This document shows positions 34,515 to 47,985 of a stretch of DNA of 64,000 nt, in pieces. Each line of letters starts with the position of its first letter. Position 1 is the first letter of the stretch. A program made the translations under genes and the position numbers. Below the pieces are notes generated by a model. It worked only from the letters and a program-made list of their open reading frames with translations. It was not told the origin of the DNA and made no database searches. Origin of the DNA: Eucommia ulmoides (taxonomy: Eukaryota > Streptophyta > Magnoliopsida > Garryales > Eucommiaceae); NCBI GenBank assembly GCA_016647705.1, contig CM028333.1, positions 26,220,243-26,284,242 on the forward strand. The letters run 5' to 3'.

Positions 34515-36231
34515 TGGTAGCGCGCAAAATACGCCGCTACTTACTCTCGCAAGTATACGAGATCTAAGTTTTAGTATAGTGTGATCGTTAAGATCGGGTT
34601 ATCGTATCCACAGGGATTATTGTCGTTACTATTGAATACCGCGTTTGTCGTGACCTAAGTTTATCTAGGCAAAAAACAAATGTATTTAATTAATTAAACT
34701 AATACTAATATATCCTAAATTAACTACACTATTATGTTAATATGTTTTAGGGTGAAGAATTGTATAGGGATTAACGTGTTTACAAATATGTGTTCGATTC
34801 CGATTTACTCGCGTTTACGTTGTTCGACCTATTTGACAACCTCGGTACGTAAACTCCACCGCCATCTCTCCCGAGTGTAAGATAGGGGAATACATGACTT
34901 CGAGTCAACGGAGAAGTCCTCCTCAACGTCTTAACGACCCTAAGTCACGTGAGTCTCGCCCAGCGTCATTGATTGCACACAATCCAACTCCCTCCCGGGT
35001 TATTGGATCGTCACGTTGTATTTACCCTATCGACAATCTCCATTCTAAAACTCCCTCGCTACCTCTTCCGAGTGTAAGACGAGGGATATAACGCGACTTC
35101 GAGTCAACGAAGAGGTCCCCCTCAACATCTTAACGACCCTAGGTAGCGTGTGTCTTGCCCCATGTCATCGATTGTCCACGATTCAAACCCCGATCGGGTT
35201 ATAGAATCGTGGCGTTTGTTTACCCTAATCCGAATCCAGGATTTTGTCAAAACCCCGTATTCTCCATTTATCAATCCATGCATAATAAACAAAAAAATAC
35301 GATAAATACAATCAAACTACAAAGAACAATCACAAACGAAACACAAAAATTATCCAAACAACGTATTTATAAATATTAGGTTAATCCCTACTACAATCCA
35401 TATTTAACTCGGGGCCATAGCCGCATATACAATGAAATAATGAGCTAAACATGCTCACATACTCCTAAGATAAAGAAATAAGGAAAAATGATCGAAGAAC
35501 TTAGCCTCGTCCAAAGATAAACCGCTAAGAACGCTCCATGATCGATTCGTCGTCTTCTCCACTTCGGGATGCGAGCTCCACCACTAAAATCCCTAACCCT
35601 TGGCTTAACTATAGCCTAAGGGGCTCAAAAATACAAGAGAGAGGAGAGAGATACCGGCCAAGGGGGAGGAGAGGGGATATTTATAGCAAAAATATCCTAA
35701 AAATATCTCAAGACAATGTAGGGCAAATTCGCCTAGGCGGTGGAATTTTCGCCTAGGCGGAGTTAGGTCGGTTAAGTCTGATCGCCTGGGTGGTGAAGTA
35801 GGCGGTGGACTGGAGAACATTCTGTTGGATTTTTGCCTAGGCGGTGGAATTTCTGCTTAGGCGAGCGGCTGTCAGTAGCCCTTCTTCGTCCTCTGTTGGA
35901 TTTCCGCCTAAGCGATAGAATTTCTGCTCAGGCAGTCGTCCATCAGTAACATTTTGCTCTTCTCTGCATTTTCACCGCTTAGGTGGTGGTCTGGACACCT
36001 AAGCGCTGGGCCTGTTTCATCTTTTAGCCTCCGAGCTGTTTATCCACCGTAACTTCGAACCGCTTTGGTTCGATCTCATTGTTTTAGCTCCAGTATCCTA
36101 TCTTTTTGTCCCACACACCTGAGTTATATAAAAAGTATGAAAACTAATTAAAACATAATAAAATACTATATAAACATATTCGAAAACTAACAAATTCGGA
36201 TTAGAAATAGATAGGTTTTTCACACCTATCA
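34515..36231 (-). mobile_element. Solo LTR of the Athila-like family in the Tork protease region
   Basis: Flanked by a perfect 5-bp target duplication GTCAT (34510-34514, 36232-36236). On the minus strand it begins TGATAGGTGTGAAAAACCTA and ends GTAAGTAGCGGCGTATTTTG...GCTACCA, matching the ends of the complete Athila-like element at 41776. Length is 1717 bp. It contains several copies of the palindrome CCGCCTAGGCGG-type motif (35725-36000). Confidence 0.9.
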
Positions 36232-36374
36232 GTCATGAATAGAGGCGTTACTATCAATGACCCAATTGGTCTCATGACATGCTAGATTAATAACATTGTG
36301 ATCTCAAACAATGAGAAAGTCTTCGGAAGTAGTAGTGGCGGCAACGCAATCATCCTCTTTTCCTTCATTGTTAT

Positions 36375-38837
36375 TGTTGGCTTAGTGAGCTACCCAAGAG
36401 GGGGGTGAATTAGGTAGATATAAAAAATTATCAAAGAAAATACTTCAAAAATCCAAATAATTAATTTTAATCCTAAATTAATTATTATCCCTATATAGCA
36501 ATGGAAATATATTATTAACTAGGTGCACACCAAATAACAAAAAATAAACAATGTAAAGAAAACAGCACACCAGAAATTTATCCTGGTTCACCAAGCTAAT
36601 CTTGGCTAATCCAATCCTCCAAGCCTCACGGAGATTCGCACCCACTAATCACTAAGATTCCTTTAAACATGCAGGAACCAAGCCTTTAGACAATGATTCT
36701 TTTTACAGGCTCATAATCAATCTTTACAAATTTATTTTTCCAGGCTCAAGAATAATCTTTTTTTTTTTTCTCAGGCTTAAGAATAACCTCTACTTTTTAC
36801 AGGCTCAAGAATAACCTAATTCTTTTTGTACCTTAGGTTAAAGAATCAAAACTTTACAGAAATACTCCAACTATCATTTTCCCAGGTAAGGATGAAACCT
36901 TTACAAAATCACTCACAAATTCAATTAAGAAAGAATTAACACATCAATCTCTTTATCGGAAGAGATTGAAACCAGTTACCCTTGATTAGACGGTCCCAAT
37001 AGTATTTAATCCAACACTCAACTCACCAATTACAATAAATTAATAAGTTCTTCCCACTCGGAACTTCTACCACCTCAAATAAATTTAAACTCAATTAATG
37101 TCCCGATATTTACTAGTGATAGAATTAAGTGAGGGAACAAAAAAAAATTGATTATAAAATAATGCGGGTAGCACAAAATTGAGCACGTAATCAAATTATC
37201 ACACAAATCGTTTTAATTTTTTTTTTATGCTTTTAAAGTTCAAAAACGATTTCTCAACAATCAATTAACCAAAAAAGCAATGATCGCAATAAATTTAATT
37301 AAGAATATGCTTGGAACACTTTTACCAAGAAAACATAAAAAATTGATTATGATAAATATGAATAGCACACAAATAAGTATGTAATCAAATTTTCATTAAA
37401 AATCGTTTTAAAATATTTTTATGCGATTTAAAATTCAAAAAATGATTTTATCAAGATCTTATCAATCAAGAAAATATGAAAAAATAAATATGCAATAAAG
37501 ACTACTAGCTTGGAAAGATCTCACCCGAATAACACCGACGAATTAAAGATTGAAAACACTAGATAGCTCAAATCGGTGACGCTTACACAATCAACACTTT
37601 AACTCAAGAACTCCTTAGCAATTGATCTCACATTTTAATCTCTCAAAATAATATCAGAATAATGACTCTTATTAAAACTTATAAACTGAATAGTTCTTGA
37701 TATGGTGTCAATATTATATGAAATCCGTAGGTCTATATAAAGCCACTTGAAACAAGCCCTATAACGGTTAATTTTCACAAAATATGTCATTTAAAATCAC
37801 CTATAGACCCCATATAATGATTCCTTTCATTTAAGATGTATTTTACTTAATTATAGTTTTCAAAATATTCAATATAGTCCCTCAAAAGAATTTTTAAACT
37901 CAAATCAATAAGATAAGAAGTACTAAAAAGACCGATTTGAAAAACATTTTAATTCTATGTACCAAATCTATGTAGATATTCAAATAAGAGTATTATATCT
38001 TAAAGATATCCAGGTCCCTAAAATCTCTCAATCAAGTAATCAAATAACAACTAGTTAACAGCTAGTTTTTGAACAAATCTCAAAATTCCACAAAACCTAA
38101 AATAGACTTATCAGTCGACTGACCAAGACACATTTGTCGACTGCTCGATTCAAGATACTAGCCAAGCCAAAATTCCTTCGCCCATCAGTCGATCGCCCAT
38201 CCATCATCTGTCGACCGAACAATTCATAGAGTTTCTCAAGTCGACCTATTTGTCAACCTAGAGATTCAAAGAGTTCATTCTTTGGCCACAGGTCGGCCAA
38301 ACGATTCAGAGACTTTGTCTAATTTTCATAAGTTGACTTATCTGTCGACTGGACCATGCAGAGTTCCTTCCTTAATTTTATTTTAAATCATTTTCTTTGA
38401 CGTTTTTGCCTCTTTAACTGATTTCTTTTCTCGGTTAACTCCACTAACTTCTTAAATTCAATTTTAATCAATTATCTTTATTTATTTTTCAATTACACAT
38501 AGGAGCAAATAAGTTTACTAATTAGGATCCTATAAAAAATACACATAATTATAAAATCATTTTTGTGTCGTGTGTAATCCTAATCGGGATACATTAAGAG
38601 TAAAAATATATTAGAGTTGTTTTCACCTAGATTCTTCAGAATCTTCAATCTCTTAGTATTCATCTCTGCATCCTTCACAATTTCTTCATGATGTTATCGT
38701 CTCTACATTGTCTCTGCATCTTTTACAATTACTTCATGATATTATCTGGAACTCTTTAAACTAAACCACTCAATAAACACATTAGTTCCACCAAAAATAT
38801 CAATATTTAATTGTTCATCAAAATCTTAGGATCAACC
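36375..38837 (-). mobile_element. Full-length SIRE-type solo LTR in the Tork gag/protease junction
   Basis: Starts TGTTGGCTTAGTGAGCTACC on the plus strand and ends TCTTAGGATCAACC, with an approximate target duplication GTTAT/GTTAG. At 2463 bp it is the longest member of the family in this window and serves as the reference for the others. The Tork gag reading continues directly on both sides. It has the GTCGACTGA-type motif cluster (38110-38350). Confidence 0.85.
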
Positions 38838-39320
38838 GTTAGTTTTCTCATTCCATTCCTCTTTGTTCCCTTTCTTAATTTTTCTGCAATATTTCTTGAT
38901 GTGCCTCTTTAAGCTGCAATGATAGCACTTCACATTAGCGAACTTGTTGGACTTGCTTTTGCCTTGATATCTATTCTTTGGACCTCTGCTCTTGCTCATT
39001 CCCCTATTTTTTGTAACCAAGATGTCTGACTCTGAAAAAGAACCATGTGATTTTCTTTTTATCTCTTCATTCAAAATACTGCTCTTGGCAAAGTTCATAT
39101 TGATTATGCCGCCGGGAACTGAATTACAAATCGATATTCTGAACGTTTCCCAAGAGCTCGGCAAAGTAACAAGCAACCATAACCCACGAATCTCTTAATC
39201 GAACTTGATGCCCATTCCATCCAGTTGATTAATTAATCCTTGAAATGTGTTCAAGTGATCTGTCAGTGAAGTTCTTCGTTCTTCAACAAATTTATGTTTT
39301 TCGTTCAAATTTCTGCAAAT

Positions 39321-40819
39321 CTGATTCATCCTAATCGTTTCTCAAATCAAAGCCGTAGAGAGAAGTAGAGACAAATAAAGACGGCGAAGAGAGAAGCGGC
39401 GGCGAAGAGAAAAGCAACAATGAGTTCATTTCGATTGGATAATTTTTCGTTTCTTTAGCAAGGTACGTCCTTGAAATCTAGAGTTTTTATTTCTTCAACT
39501 CAAGATTTATGTTCTTCGTTCGTCAAATCTAGGGTTTCTCCTGTTCATTTCACTGCTACTGCATTCGCACACCACATGTTCGACAAATTGCCACAATCAA
39601 AACCTATAAGTTTAAAGTAGTTTTCTACTAATTTCTGTGTTCAAATAGTTCAAATTTGATCACAAATGGTGTGAATCACGCAGCTCAAAGTGAATATTGC
39701 ACAATGTTTTGAGCTGAATCATTACTATTTAACCTAAATTTAAGGCCTTGGATTTGGTTTGTGTTTATGTTTTACATAGTGTAAAATATGGAAAAGAAAC
39801 AGGAAAAAAGAAATAAATAAAAAATATTTCTGTTCAATCCCAATTTCTGTATTTTTTGAATAAATTTGTGGGATGAAAATATACTTTTTCTATGTTTATG
39901 TTCCAAGCTTTCTGGGAACGAAAAGGGAGACGTCGGGAATATACACCAAGCTTTTTTCTATGTTTATGTTCCAAGCTTTTTGTTATCAGATTTTTACAGC
40001 ATATTACTGGGAACAGGACAGAATTGTTCCCAGATTTCTGTTTCTTTTATGTTATTTACTATCTTATTTGTTTAAATTTCCTAGTGTTTGGCTATCAAGA
40101 ATTGTAGTTTTGGAATTTGAATTGAAAATGAGCATACGTAAGAATTCAAATTTGTTTATTTTTACATGTGTGCATTTTCAAATTTGATTCCGAAGCACCA
40201 ATTCTTTGCTACCAAAAGCAACCTAGCGGAATATTCACTTTGAGAAGAAACAACCACATACTCTATTTTTCATCTACTTGTTCGATATTTCTTCTTTTTA
40301 GTTATTGAAATTGTTGGTCACTACCAAGCAGTTAGGGTTATCTGAATTGTTTGAGTTCTTGGATTGTTATTGCTAAGTTGCTAAATCTGAACTTGTTGTT
40401 GAATCTAAATTTGTTGAATGTGTATAGTTGTTGTTAATGGATGAATATTAGAATTGTTGGTGACTATCCATGGAATGTTGATGGACACTTGATAGTTCTA
40501 ATGAATCCGATTCAAGAGTTTTTTTTTGGTTGAATTTTATGTTATTTTTGATTTGTGATAATTTATATATTTGAACTTTTAGTGTAATATTGGTGTTTTT
40601 ATTTTATTGTTTTTGTTCTCTATTTTTTTTTTTTTTTTTTTTTTGTATTGTCTTGATTCAAGGGTAATTATGTAAATTAAACAAATTTTTAGTATTCAAA
40701 TTTTGTACTTATCAAACAAATAAAAAAAATTCAACACTTAAATTTTCAGCATAACATTCAAGGTCTACAGAGAGATATAATGAAAGTAATAATATCAAAA
40801 AATACATTTTATTAATATT
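39321..40819. other. UTR-like and MITE-like DNA between two copia elements
   Basis: 39340-39560 is purine/pyrimidine-rich with TCTAGGGTTTCTCC and resembles a plant 5' UTR, but no coding exon follows. 39790-40080 contains GGGAACGAAA/TTCTGTTTC-rich sequence, related to the MITEs of AFC2 intron 11. A ~38-bp block (TTCTATGTTTATGTTCCAAG) is repeated at about 39888 and 39955. A poly-T tract lies at 40624-40644. Confidence 0.4.
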
Positions 40820-41775
40820 TCAGATTGAAATTTTTTACAATTAAAAGTCTTAAATATAAGATTACAAGATTGACGATAAAGCTTACACCCAACAGATACT
40901 CGTGCCATATAACGGGGGATAAAATCAAATTCTCGTCTTTTACACCTAAAGAAGGAGGTCATGTGCCATTTGGAGATAATACCAAAAGTAAAATAATTAG
41001 TATAGGTAATATAGGTAATTTATCTATTTTAATTAAGATATATTATCAGTAGATAGATTAAAGCATAATTTATTGAGTATAAGTCAACTATATGATAAAC
41101 GTTATATAATTGTCTTCAATAATAATTAATACATCATTGAAAACAGATCTGATAATAAAATACTACTTGTAACTTCCTATTTTCAAAATGTTTATACATG
41201 CTCTTTTGATGAAATTGAATCTCAAAAATATGTCATGCTTGAAAGTTTTATTTGAAAATTGCTAGCATGAAATTGTTATTGTCTCTCAGTAATAAAAACC
41301 TAATTACAAGATTGGTTTATTTTAATTTTTTTAAGGATAAAATTTATGATGCATGTCAACTAGGAAAACAATTTAAATATTATTTTAAAAAGAAGCTGCA
41401 TACATCTATATCTAGACCATTGAAAATATTGCATCTTGATTAATATGGACCTAATCCAATTGCTAGTCAAGGTGGTAAATTTTATGCATTCGTCATTGTC
41501 GATGATTTCTCATGTTACACTTAGGCACTTTTCATGACTAAGAAGGGTAAAGTTTCATGTGCATTTTCAAAATTTTGTAAACGTGTTCAAAATGAGAACT
41601 AATCATGCATCATAAACAATTGCAATGATAGAGGCCAAGTGTTGATCTCGAGATTTTGATGAATAATTAAAGGTTGATATTTTTTCTGAAACTAACAAGT
41701 TTGTTGAGCGTTTCAGAAAAAGAGTTCCATTTAAAGATTTTATCATGAAGAAAATATCAATGGTGCAAGGATGGA

Positions 41776-43193
41776 TGATAGGTTGAAATAACCTATCTAC
41801 TTCTAAACCGGATTTGGTAGTTTTCAACTGTTTTAATTGTATTTAATTGCTTTTTAGTTTGTTTTTATGTAATTCAGGTGTACGGACGCAAATAAGCGGC
41901 AAACGAGCAAAAACGGTGAGAAAATGGAGAAGAAATGATGAAGAAACAAGGTTTCAAGATCACAAGAGCCACCGCCGCGGCGAAGAAATGCAGAGAGTGT
42001 TGAAAATGAGCAAGGTCCACCACCTAGGTGGTGAAAGGGCAAAAGGTTTGGAGCCAGTCCCACGGCCGCGGCCGTGATCCCATCGCCGTGGCCGTGAAAT
42101 ATCAGAATGTAACCGACTTATCCCACCGCCGTGGCCGTGATCCCATCGTCACGGCCGTGGGCTCTGCACAGTAAAATAGATATTTTGAGATATTTTGAAA
42201 TCTTGTGCCTATTAATACCTATTCTCCCCATTCCCTTAAGAACTCTTGGATGCTTGGAGACCCCTTGCACCTTAGATAATTTAGGAGTAGAATATATTAG
42301 TTTAGGAAGTGATCTTTGGCCAATCTTGAAGAGATCGAAGAGGAAGATTCACATGCCAAAGAAGAAGAACAATAGCGGATCGATCTCTGGCGAAAGTGGA
42401 CCACTCCACTTTAAGATTTGATTTTTCTTTCCTTGTTCTATCTTTGTATCTTGATGTTTTAGTGTGATTTCCTCTTAGTTTAATGTTCTAATGGCCAAGA
42501 TCATGTTAGTTTAGTTAGATATTAGCAAGGGTTAGATGTAATTCATGTAAATACCTTTTTAGTTGAATATAAGTTAATTTTAATGATTTGTTATCCAATT
42601 CCAATTGTGTTTACCGTTATTTCACGTCTATTATGCTTGTTATGAAAAATCGAGAATACGGGGTTTGACACTCGGAAGAGGTAATCCCGGATTTAGACTA
42701 GGGTTAAACACAACGTTTCGATCCAATAACCTAGGAGGGTGGTGGAGAGTGTGCAATCCATGAGGTTGGGTCAAGACTCATGTGGCTATGTGTTCGGAAA
42801 GGCGTTCGAGGGGGACTTCGGCGTTAACGCGAAGTCATGTATTCGCTTGCTTTTCACTCAGAAGAGGGAGCAAGTGAGTTATAGATACTGAGATTTTTGG
42901 ATGTGATAATAACCATTATTGATAACTAAACTAAGCCACATAGGTACTAAGTGAATGAAATCGATCCCTAGTTAATTAGTGTAATTAGAATTAATCCTTA
43001 GGAGTAGTTTTAATTAGTTTAATTTAAATATTAAATTGAATCGTCAGGATAATATGAGACTACGTAAATTGCAGTACTCAATTATTTACACTTTCCCTGT
43101 GGACATGATGCCCGATCTTAACCGATCCACTATTCTAAAACTTTGACCTCGTATACTTGCGAGTGTAAGTAGTGGCGTATTCATGCGCTATCA
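41776..43193 (+). repeat. Left LTR of the Athila-like element
   Basis: 1418 bp. It contains an array of GC-rich palindromes at 41965-42155 (CACGGCCGCGGCCGTGATCC) and the block GTGTAAGTAGTGGCGTATTC near its end. Confidence 0.93.
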
Positions 43194-43219
43194 AGTTTTG
43201 CGCGCCGTTGCCGGAGATG
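43194..43219 (+). other. Primer binding site region of the Athila-like element
   Basis: Directly after the left LTR, GCGCCGTTGCCGGAGATGG resembles the TGGCGCCGTTGCCGGGGA site typical of Athila/Tat elements. Confidence 0.8.
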
Positions 43220-44670
43220 GTGTTGAATGCGTAGAATTGATATTGTGACTAAGTAGTTGAATATTAATCCAGACAATTCTTTTGTTTTATTTTCCTTTAA
43301 TTTTTTTTTTCATTTGTTGTGATCAAGTAGTGCGTGCAACGTAGAAGAAGTTTGGAGATCTTGGCTCTTGATCCTGAGATCGAGCGTTCGTTGAAAAATA
43401 TAAGGAGAGAGAGAAGAAGCCAACTTCAATACCATGAATCGTAATCCAACAGAGCATTCTAACTCTAATTCCTTGTCTATAAGGGATTTTGGTGAAAAAT
43501 GCTCAACCACGCAAGAAGGTATTATAAACTACGTCTAATCTATTTAAGTCGTACTTAATGCCATACCTAAAGTTGGCATACCTTTTACGGATGATCCGGA
43601 CTGTTTTGGATCAAACAAATTTCCCTTCAGTTCAATCGAATTGGACGGTGAAAAGAGAGGCTCAAGTGCTTTATTGAAAATGAAAAACGAGTTGTGGAGA
43701 GTATCTCCCTCGTTGTTTAATGATCATGCAATTTGCTAAGTCCAGCTAGGGACGATAAATCAAACGCATTCTTTTGATATGAAACACATTCTTTTTATAT
43801 GAAATCGAGGGCATGATTCTGCCCAATTTTTGTTATTAATTAATTCTTTTTGGAGGCCGAAATGGTCTCAGAACGTGTTTGGACATTAATCTAGGAGTTT
43901 GGATATTTAGGGTTGCATTTTGTACTTAAAATCGTTGAAATAGCGAAGTGAAAACGAGTGGTGAGGTGTTTTGTTGAGGAAAATGAAGAAAAATGAGCAA
44001 AAGCCCACAGCCGCGGCGATAATCCCACCATCGCGGCGGTAGAAAATACAAGATGCCATTTTTCTCAACAAACTGTTTACTGCCTAGGCGGTGAAACCAC
44101 AGCCTAGGCGGTGAAGAGTTAGTGTCTCAAGTTTAAACAAAACGCTGTCAGCGTCGCGGGAGTGAAACGTCAGTAGCTCAAATTAAAAAAATGTGTTGCC
44201 ACCGCCGTGACGAGAATACCACCGCCTCAAATCCCATCCATCCAAATCGTTTCAAACCCTCTATATCATCCTTCTAATTACAAAACTTGTGATTTCCACC
44301 ACCAAATCATTCTCCAAACATTCTATTTCTCCCCATTTTTGAAAAAGTTAGGGTTTGAGGGACAACGGTGTGATTTTTTCAATTGTCTATCATTTGGGCT
44401 GTCATTTCTCAACAAGTAAGTGTTTAAACTTCTACATTTTATATATTTGTTGAAATTTTTAATTGATTTGAAAGATTATCTCAAAAATCATTGATTGTGG
44501 AATGTGCCCTACCCCTTAAACCCTCAATTTCGTGATTTTCGTTGTCTAAGGGATTTTGTTTGATTTTTGATGATAAACTTAGTTGATATGGATTGTTTAA
44601 TTGTGTGAAACAAAAATGCATGCTACATTGTTAGTATTTTGTTGAAATTGTTGCAAATGGTGTATGTGTA

Positions 44671-45615
44671 TTGAGTATATGCCTTGATCTTGATAGTGTT
44701 AATTTAAGGGTTTGTTTTCATTGTGCGTATATGATTGGGTTATCTCGTTTTTTAATGTTATTGCTAAGAACATTGCCGAAAAAGGTTGCTACGAAATGGG
44801 CACGCGGAGAAGGGTCGGGGTCAGCCCCTGACTTCGATTTTACCAAATTTGTTTCGAAAGCGGCTGAAGAGCATTACCATAAGCATGAGTTCACTAGGCC
44901 GTGCATAAAGTAGAGAAGATTCAAGCCAATTGAGAGTCTACCGGAAGAATTTCGAGATGTCATTAAAGGCCGAGGATGGGAATACTTTTGCCAATCGCCT
45001 CCCCCCGGAGAAGTTTCTGTAGTCCGGGAGTTCTACGCAAATGCCATTGAAGCTCAATAGAACCGGACAAAGGTCCGAGGCAAGATTATCCTCTTCAGTC
45101 TTGAAAAATTGAACGCGCTATTGGGAGTGGGACCATCGAAGCCTTTTCGGGAGCCGTATTCGGGATACCAACCCAATATGGAGGACATAATCCGAACCCT
45201 TACTATGGGCAATGTCCAATGGACCATCAAAGGGCCGGATCAAGCCAATTTTCCCGCCAGATTCCTAAAGCCGGTGCCGAAGATATGGCACCACTTCATA
45301 TGTGGCAGCCTGATTCCAACCTCTCACTTTTCGGACGTGTCAAAGGAGCGGGCTATTGCGTTACATTCCATTCAGCGGGAAAAACCAGTTGACGTCGGAT
45401 CTCACATATATTCTTCAATTCTACATATCGCGGGGACAACCAAAGGAGGCCTACCCTTTCCAAACTTACTCACAGAGTTGTGTTGGCGAGTCGCGGTGGT
45501 GATCCATGGGGATAGCCTATTTTTTCTAATCAATCCCCTCGATGCGGCCATTATTGCAAGGATGTGGAAGGGGAGCACTCAAGGCCAGACATCGGGAGCA
45601 GCGGAAGAAGAATAA
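44671..45615 (+). pseudogene. Athila-like ORF, putative plant transposon protein domain
   Basis: Open pieces at 44671-44913 (KKVATKWARGEGSGS) and 45109-45615 (LNALLGVGPSKPF, WHHFICGSLIPTSHFSDVSKERA). They resemble the 'putative plant transposon protein' family found in Athila-related elements, with the usual FYAN...VRGK spacing between the pieces. The second piece continues for 168 residues to SGAAEEE and a stop. It is a fossil with a few breaks. Its function is unknown even in intact members. Confidence 0.65.
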
Positions 45616-46586
45616 GTGCAAGAGAGAGATGGGGCAGGGCCTTCTGAGGCCCCAATTCCCGATATACTAAGATGGGCCAGATTCGACGGGGAGTGAGTTT
45701 ATCAAGATCTCTGGGATTTTCGACAAGGACAATACGAGCTATGGACATACCAAGATCAGTACGGACGCAATCAAGATCAAGTGAACCAGTTTATTTGCGA
45801 GGGCCTCAGCATAGCGATGCATTCTTTTCCGACTTTACCACAGGTACCACCGCACCTTTTGCAACCACCATAGTTTCCATTCCGATAAGATAGTGGTGGT
45901 GATGACATTCCCCCAGGTGGACAGTAGGAGGTAAGACTTATATGTCTTCTCTCCAAGGTATGTGTTCAAACCCAAATTTTTGTTCATGAATGCTATAAAT
46001 TGTTATTAGGTTCGCTGCCTAGACAGTGTGGACACTGCCATGTTTAAGTTTGGGGGGGTGTTCATCCAATTTTTGTTTTTGTAGAAGAATGATGAACCAT
46101 TATTTTTTGAACAAAATGCAAAAAAAAAAAAAAAAAATTGATGTACAGAATTATGTTTATGTATGTATTTTATTGTTTTAATTAATGTTTTAGTTTTTAA
46201 TTTCCAGTTTAGTTTAATCCTTGTTTTTGCATATGTAGTTTTTAAATTAGTATGTATGTTAGTATTAGATTTAGTTTAGAATTGTGTATGTATGAAGTTG
46301 TATTTGCATATTTAGTTGTTGAGTTCATTTGGGTCAAGTCCCGATGATGAGAATTATCTCTTAATTGCATATTGAGGTCGGGGGTAATGCCTTCCATGTG
46401 TGTTTTGTGTGATTAACATATCGATTGGGTAAAAATTATCTCAATCCTAAAATCGCACGACATTCAAACTCAATGTATAATAATCTGAGCAATTAGACGC
46501 CGATTATTCAATATGAAGTTCATGACAAAAATGAGAAATCTAGAACTTGATTGAGGGGAAACTTGAGGAAAAATCCTAGGTAAGGT
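45616..46586 (+). other. Non-coding interior of the Athila-like element
   Basis: No domain visible. It contains a purine-tract-like AAGTTTGGGGGGGTG at about 46049-46063 and a poly-A run at 46119-46137. Similar AGTTTGGGG motifs recur at about 50637, 50702 and 51411. Confidence 0.6.
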
Positions 46587-47349
46587 TGATATGGGTAAAG
46601 TTGGGCCCTTCCACATGTCCGCCGATTAAGGTCGCGTTCGCCGTCGACCTACCTGCGTTCCAGCCCAGCGAATAGGCAGCTCGGACTGGTTTCTTTCGGC
46701 AACCCGCGTGAAGTCAGTGCACCCAAACCGACCTCCTCGCGAGTGGCCTGCCTAATCTGCTCTCATCAGCCCGCGGGAGGTTGGAGTGCCCAAACCGATC
46801 CCCACTGGTGCGACCAACCTTGTTTACCACCTCGGGAGGTCGAGTGCCGACCTCATCCTCAACAGTGATGGGCCCATGGCTCTAATCCTCTGTGCCATCC
46901 ACGCGCCTGACTGTTTACCGGTAACCCGAGGTTAAGGTCTTAATCTTGTTTATGCTAATCACTCTTTTGCCTGTAAATAGGAGGCTTCCTCCACACTTTA
47001 CAGACACGAGAAAAACATTCTAGAGAGAGAAACTTATCCTCAAATCGGTTAGATAGGTCAAGGTAATAGTAACTCTCCAACCTATCTTTCTCCCCGGATC
47101 CTTACTCTCACGCCAGAGGGGACACGCCGGGAACAACCCGGCCGTCCTTTGTACAGGTGGCGACCACGAGCTTAGCCCGGATAGCGGTTAGGAGCAAGGA
47201 AGGAAATCAAGACCCGAGTTCGTATTCAGACCAGTTCGGCCAATCGACCTGGCTGCAACACGGAAATACGCAAGATCAATAACCCCTTCATCCTTGATCC
47301 GAGAGTGTTCGGACCATACTGCTGGCTAGACTAATTCCAGACACCAACA
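46587..47349 (+). mobile_element. Solo LTR (Ty3, Tat-like) nested in the Athila-like element
   Basis: Starts TGATATGGGTAAAGTTGGGC and ends GACACCAACA, flanked by a perfect 5-bp target duplication AAGGT (46582-46586, 47350-47354). Length is 763 bp. CTGTAAATAGGAGG near 46972 and a CTTACTCTCACGCCAGAGG block look like the promoter/R region. It is related to the segment at 16180-17275. Confidence 0.85.
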
Positions 47350-47534
47350 AAGGTAATTCTGGAGACGTGATTTAGGCCGTCATTTTTTCGCTTGAATTGT
47401 TGTAGCTAACCTGACAAATTTCATCCCTTATTTCCCCTGTCGAAGCCGATGACGTAATCAATTTTGAAAACGTTCAAATACTCTTTTCATTTAAATTTTT
47501 CCTAAACCAATATCGCTAAGCCTAATTTTCAAAT

Positions 47535-47985
47535 TGGGAAAAGTACAATTTAGACCCTCTAACTATTGACACATTTCTAAGTGGTCCCTCTAAATTTAAA
47601 CGTTTCATTTCAAACCCTCTACGTATCATAACGTTTCTAAATGGTCATTCCGTTAAAAAATCAGTTAAAACTAACGGAATTTAGGAATAAATGCGTCATT
47701 TCACGTTTTTTTAAATTTTTTTAATCATTTTTAATATTTTATTTATTTATTTATTTTAATCTCTCTCTCTTCTTCCCCTTCCTCTCTCTCCCTCCTTCCC
47801 TCTCCCCGCCACCTCCCTCTCCCTTCTTCCCTCTCCCCGCCATCTCCCTCACCCTCTCCCTTCCTCCTCGTCACCCCCGTAACAGGGTGTGAAACCACCC
47901 CGTTACGGGGGTGAGTTCCACCCCAAAACAAGGGGTGGAATCACCCCTGCAACAGGAGGTGAAACCACCCCTGTTGCAGGGGTGT
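47535..47985 (+). repeat. Left terminal inverted repeat of the Pack-MULE
   Basis: Pairs with 50045-50519. It includes CTAACGGAATTTAGGAATAA, a pyrimidine-rich CTCTCCCTCC tract, and palindromic GGGGTGGAATCACCCC-type units. Confidence 0.85.

Larger units (their letters stand above)
29052..39320 (-). mobile_element. Ty1/copia element, Tork (Tnt1-like) lineage, broken
   Basis: Parts on the minus strand: gag with zinc knuckle CYHCSLKRHIKKYC (38838-39320), protease region around 36232-36374 and 34273-34514, GAG-pre-integrase/integrase about 33332-34123, RT about 32039-32571, RNase H 29829-30341, and a 3' LTR at 29052-29794 preceded by a purine tract (AAAGGGGGAGA). The element is interrupted by three solo LTRs (30420-32038, 34515-36231, 36375-38837). 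The 5' LTR is not seen. There are several breaks, so it is dead. Confidence 0.88.

Noticed and set aside
39340-39560. Possible host gene 5' end (purine-rich leader, TCTAGGGTTT motif)
   Set aside because: No coding exon with a recognisable product follows before MITE-like and copia sequence. It could be a remnant UTR, but a gene call is not supported.
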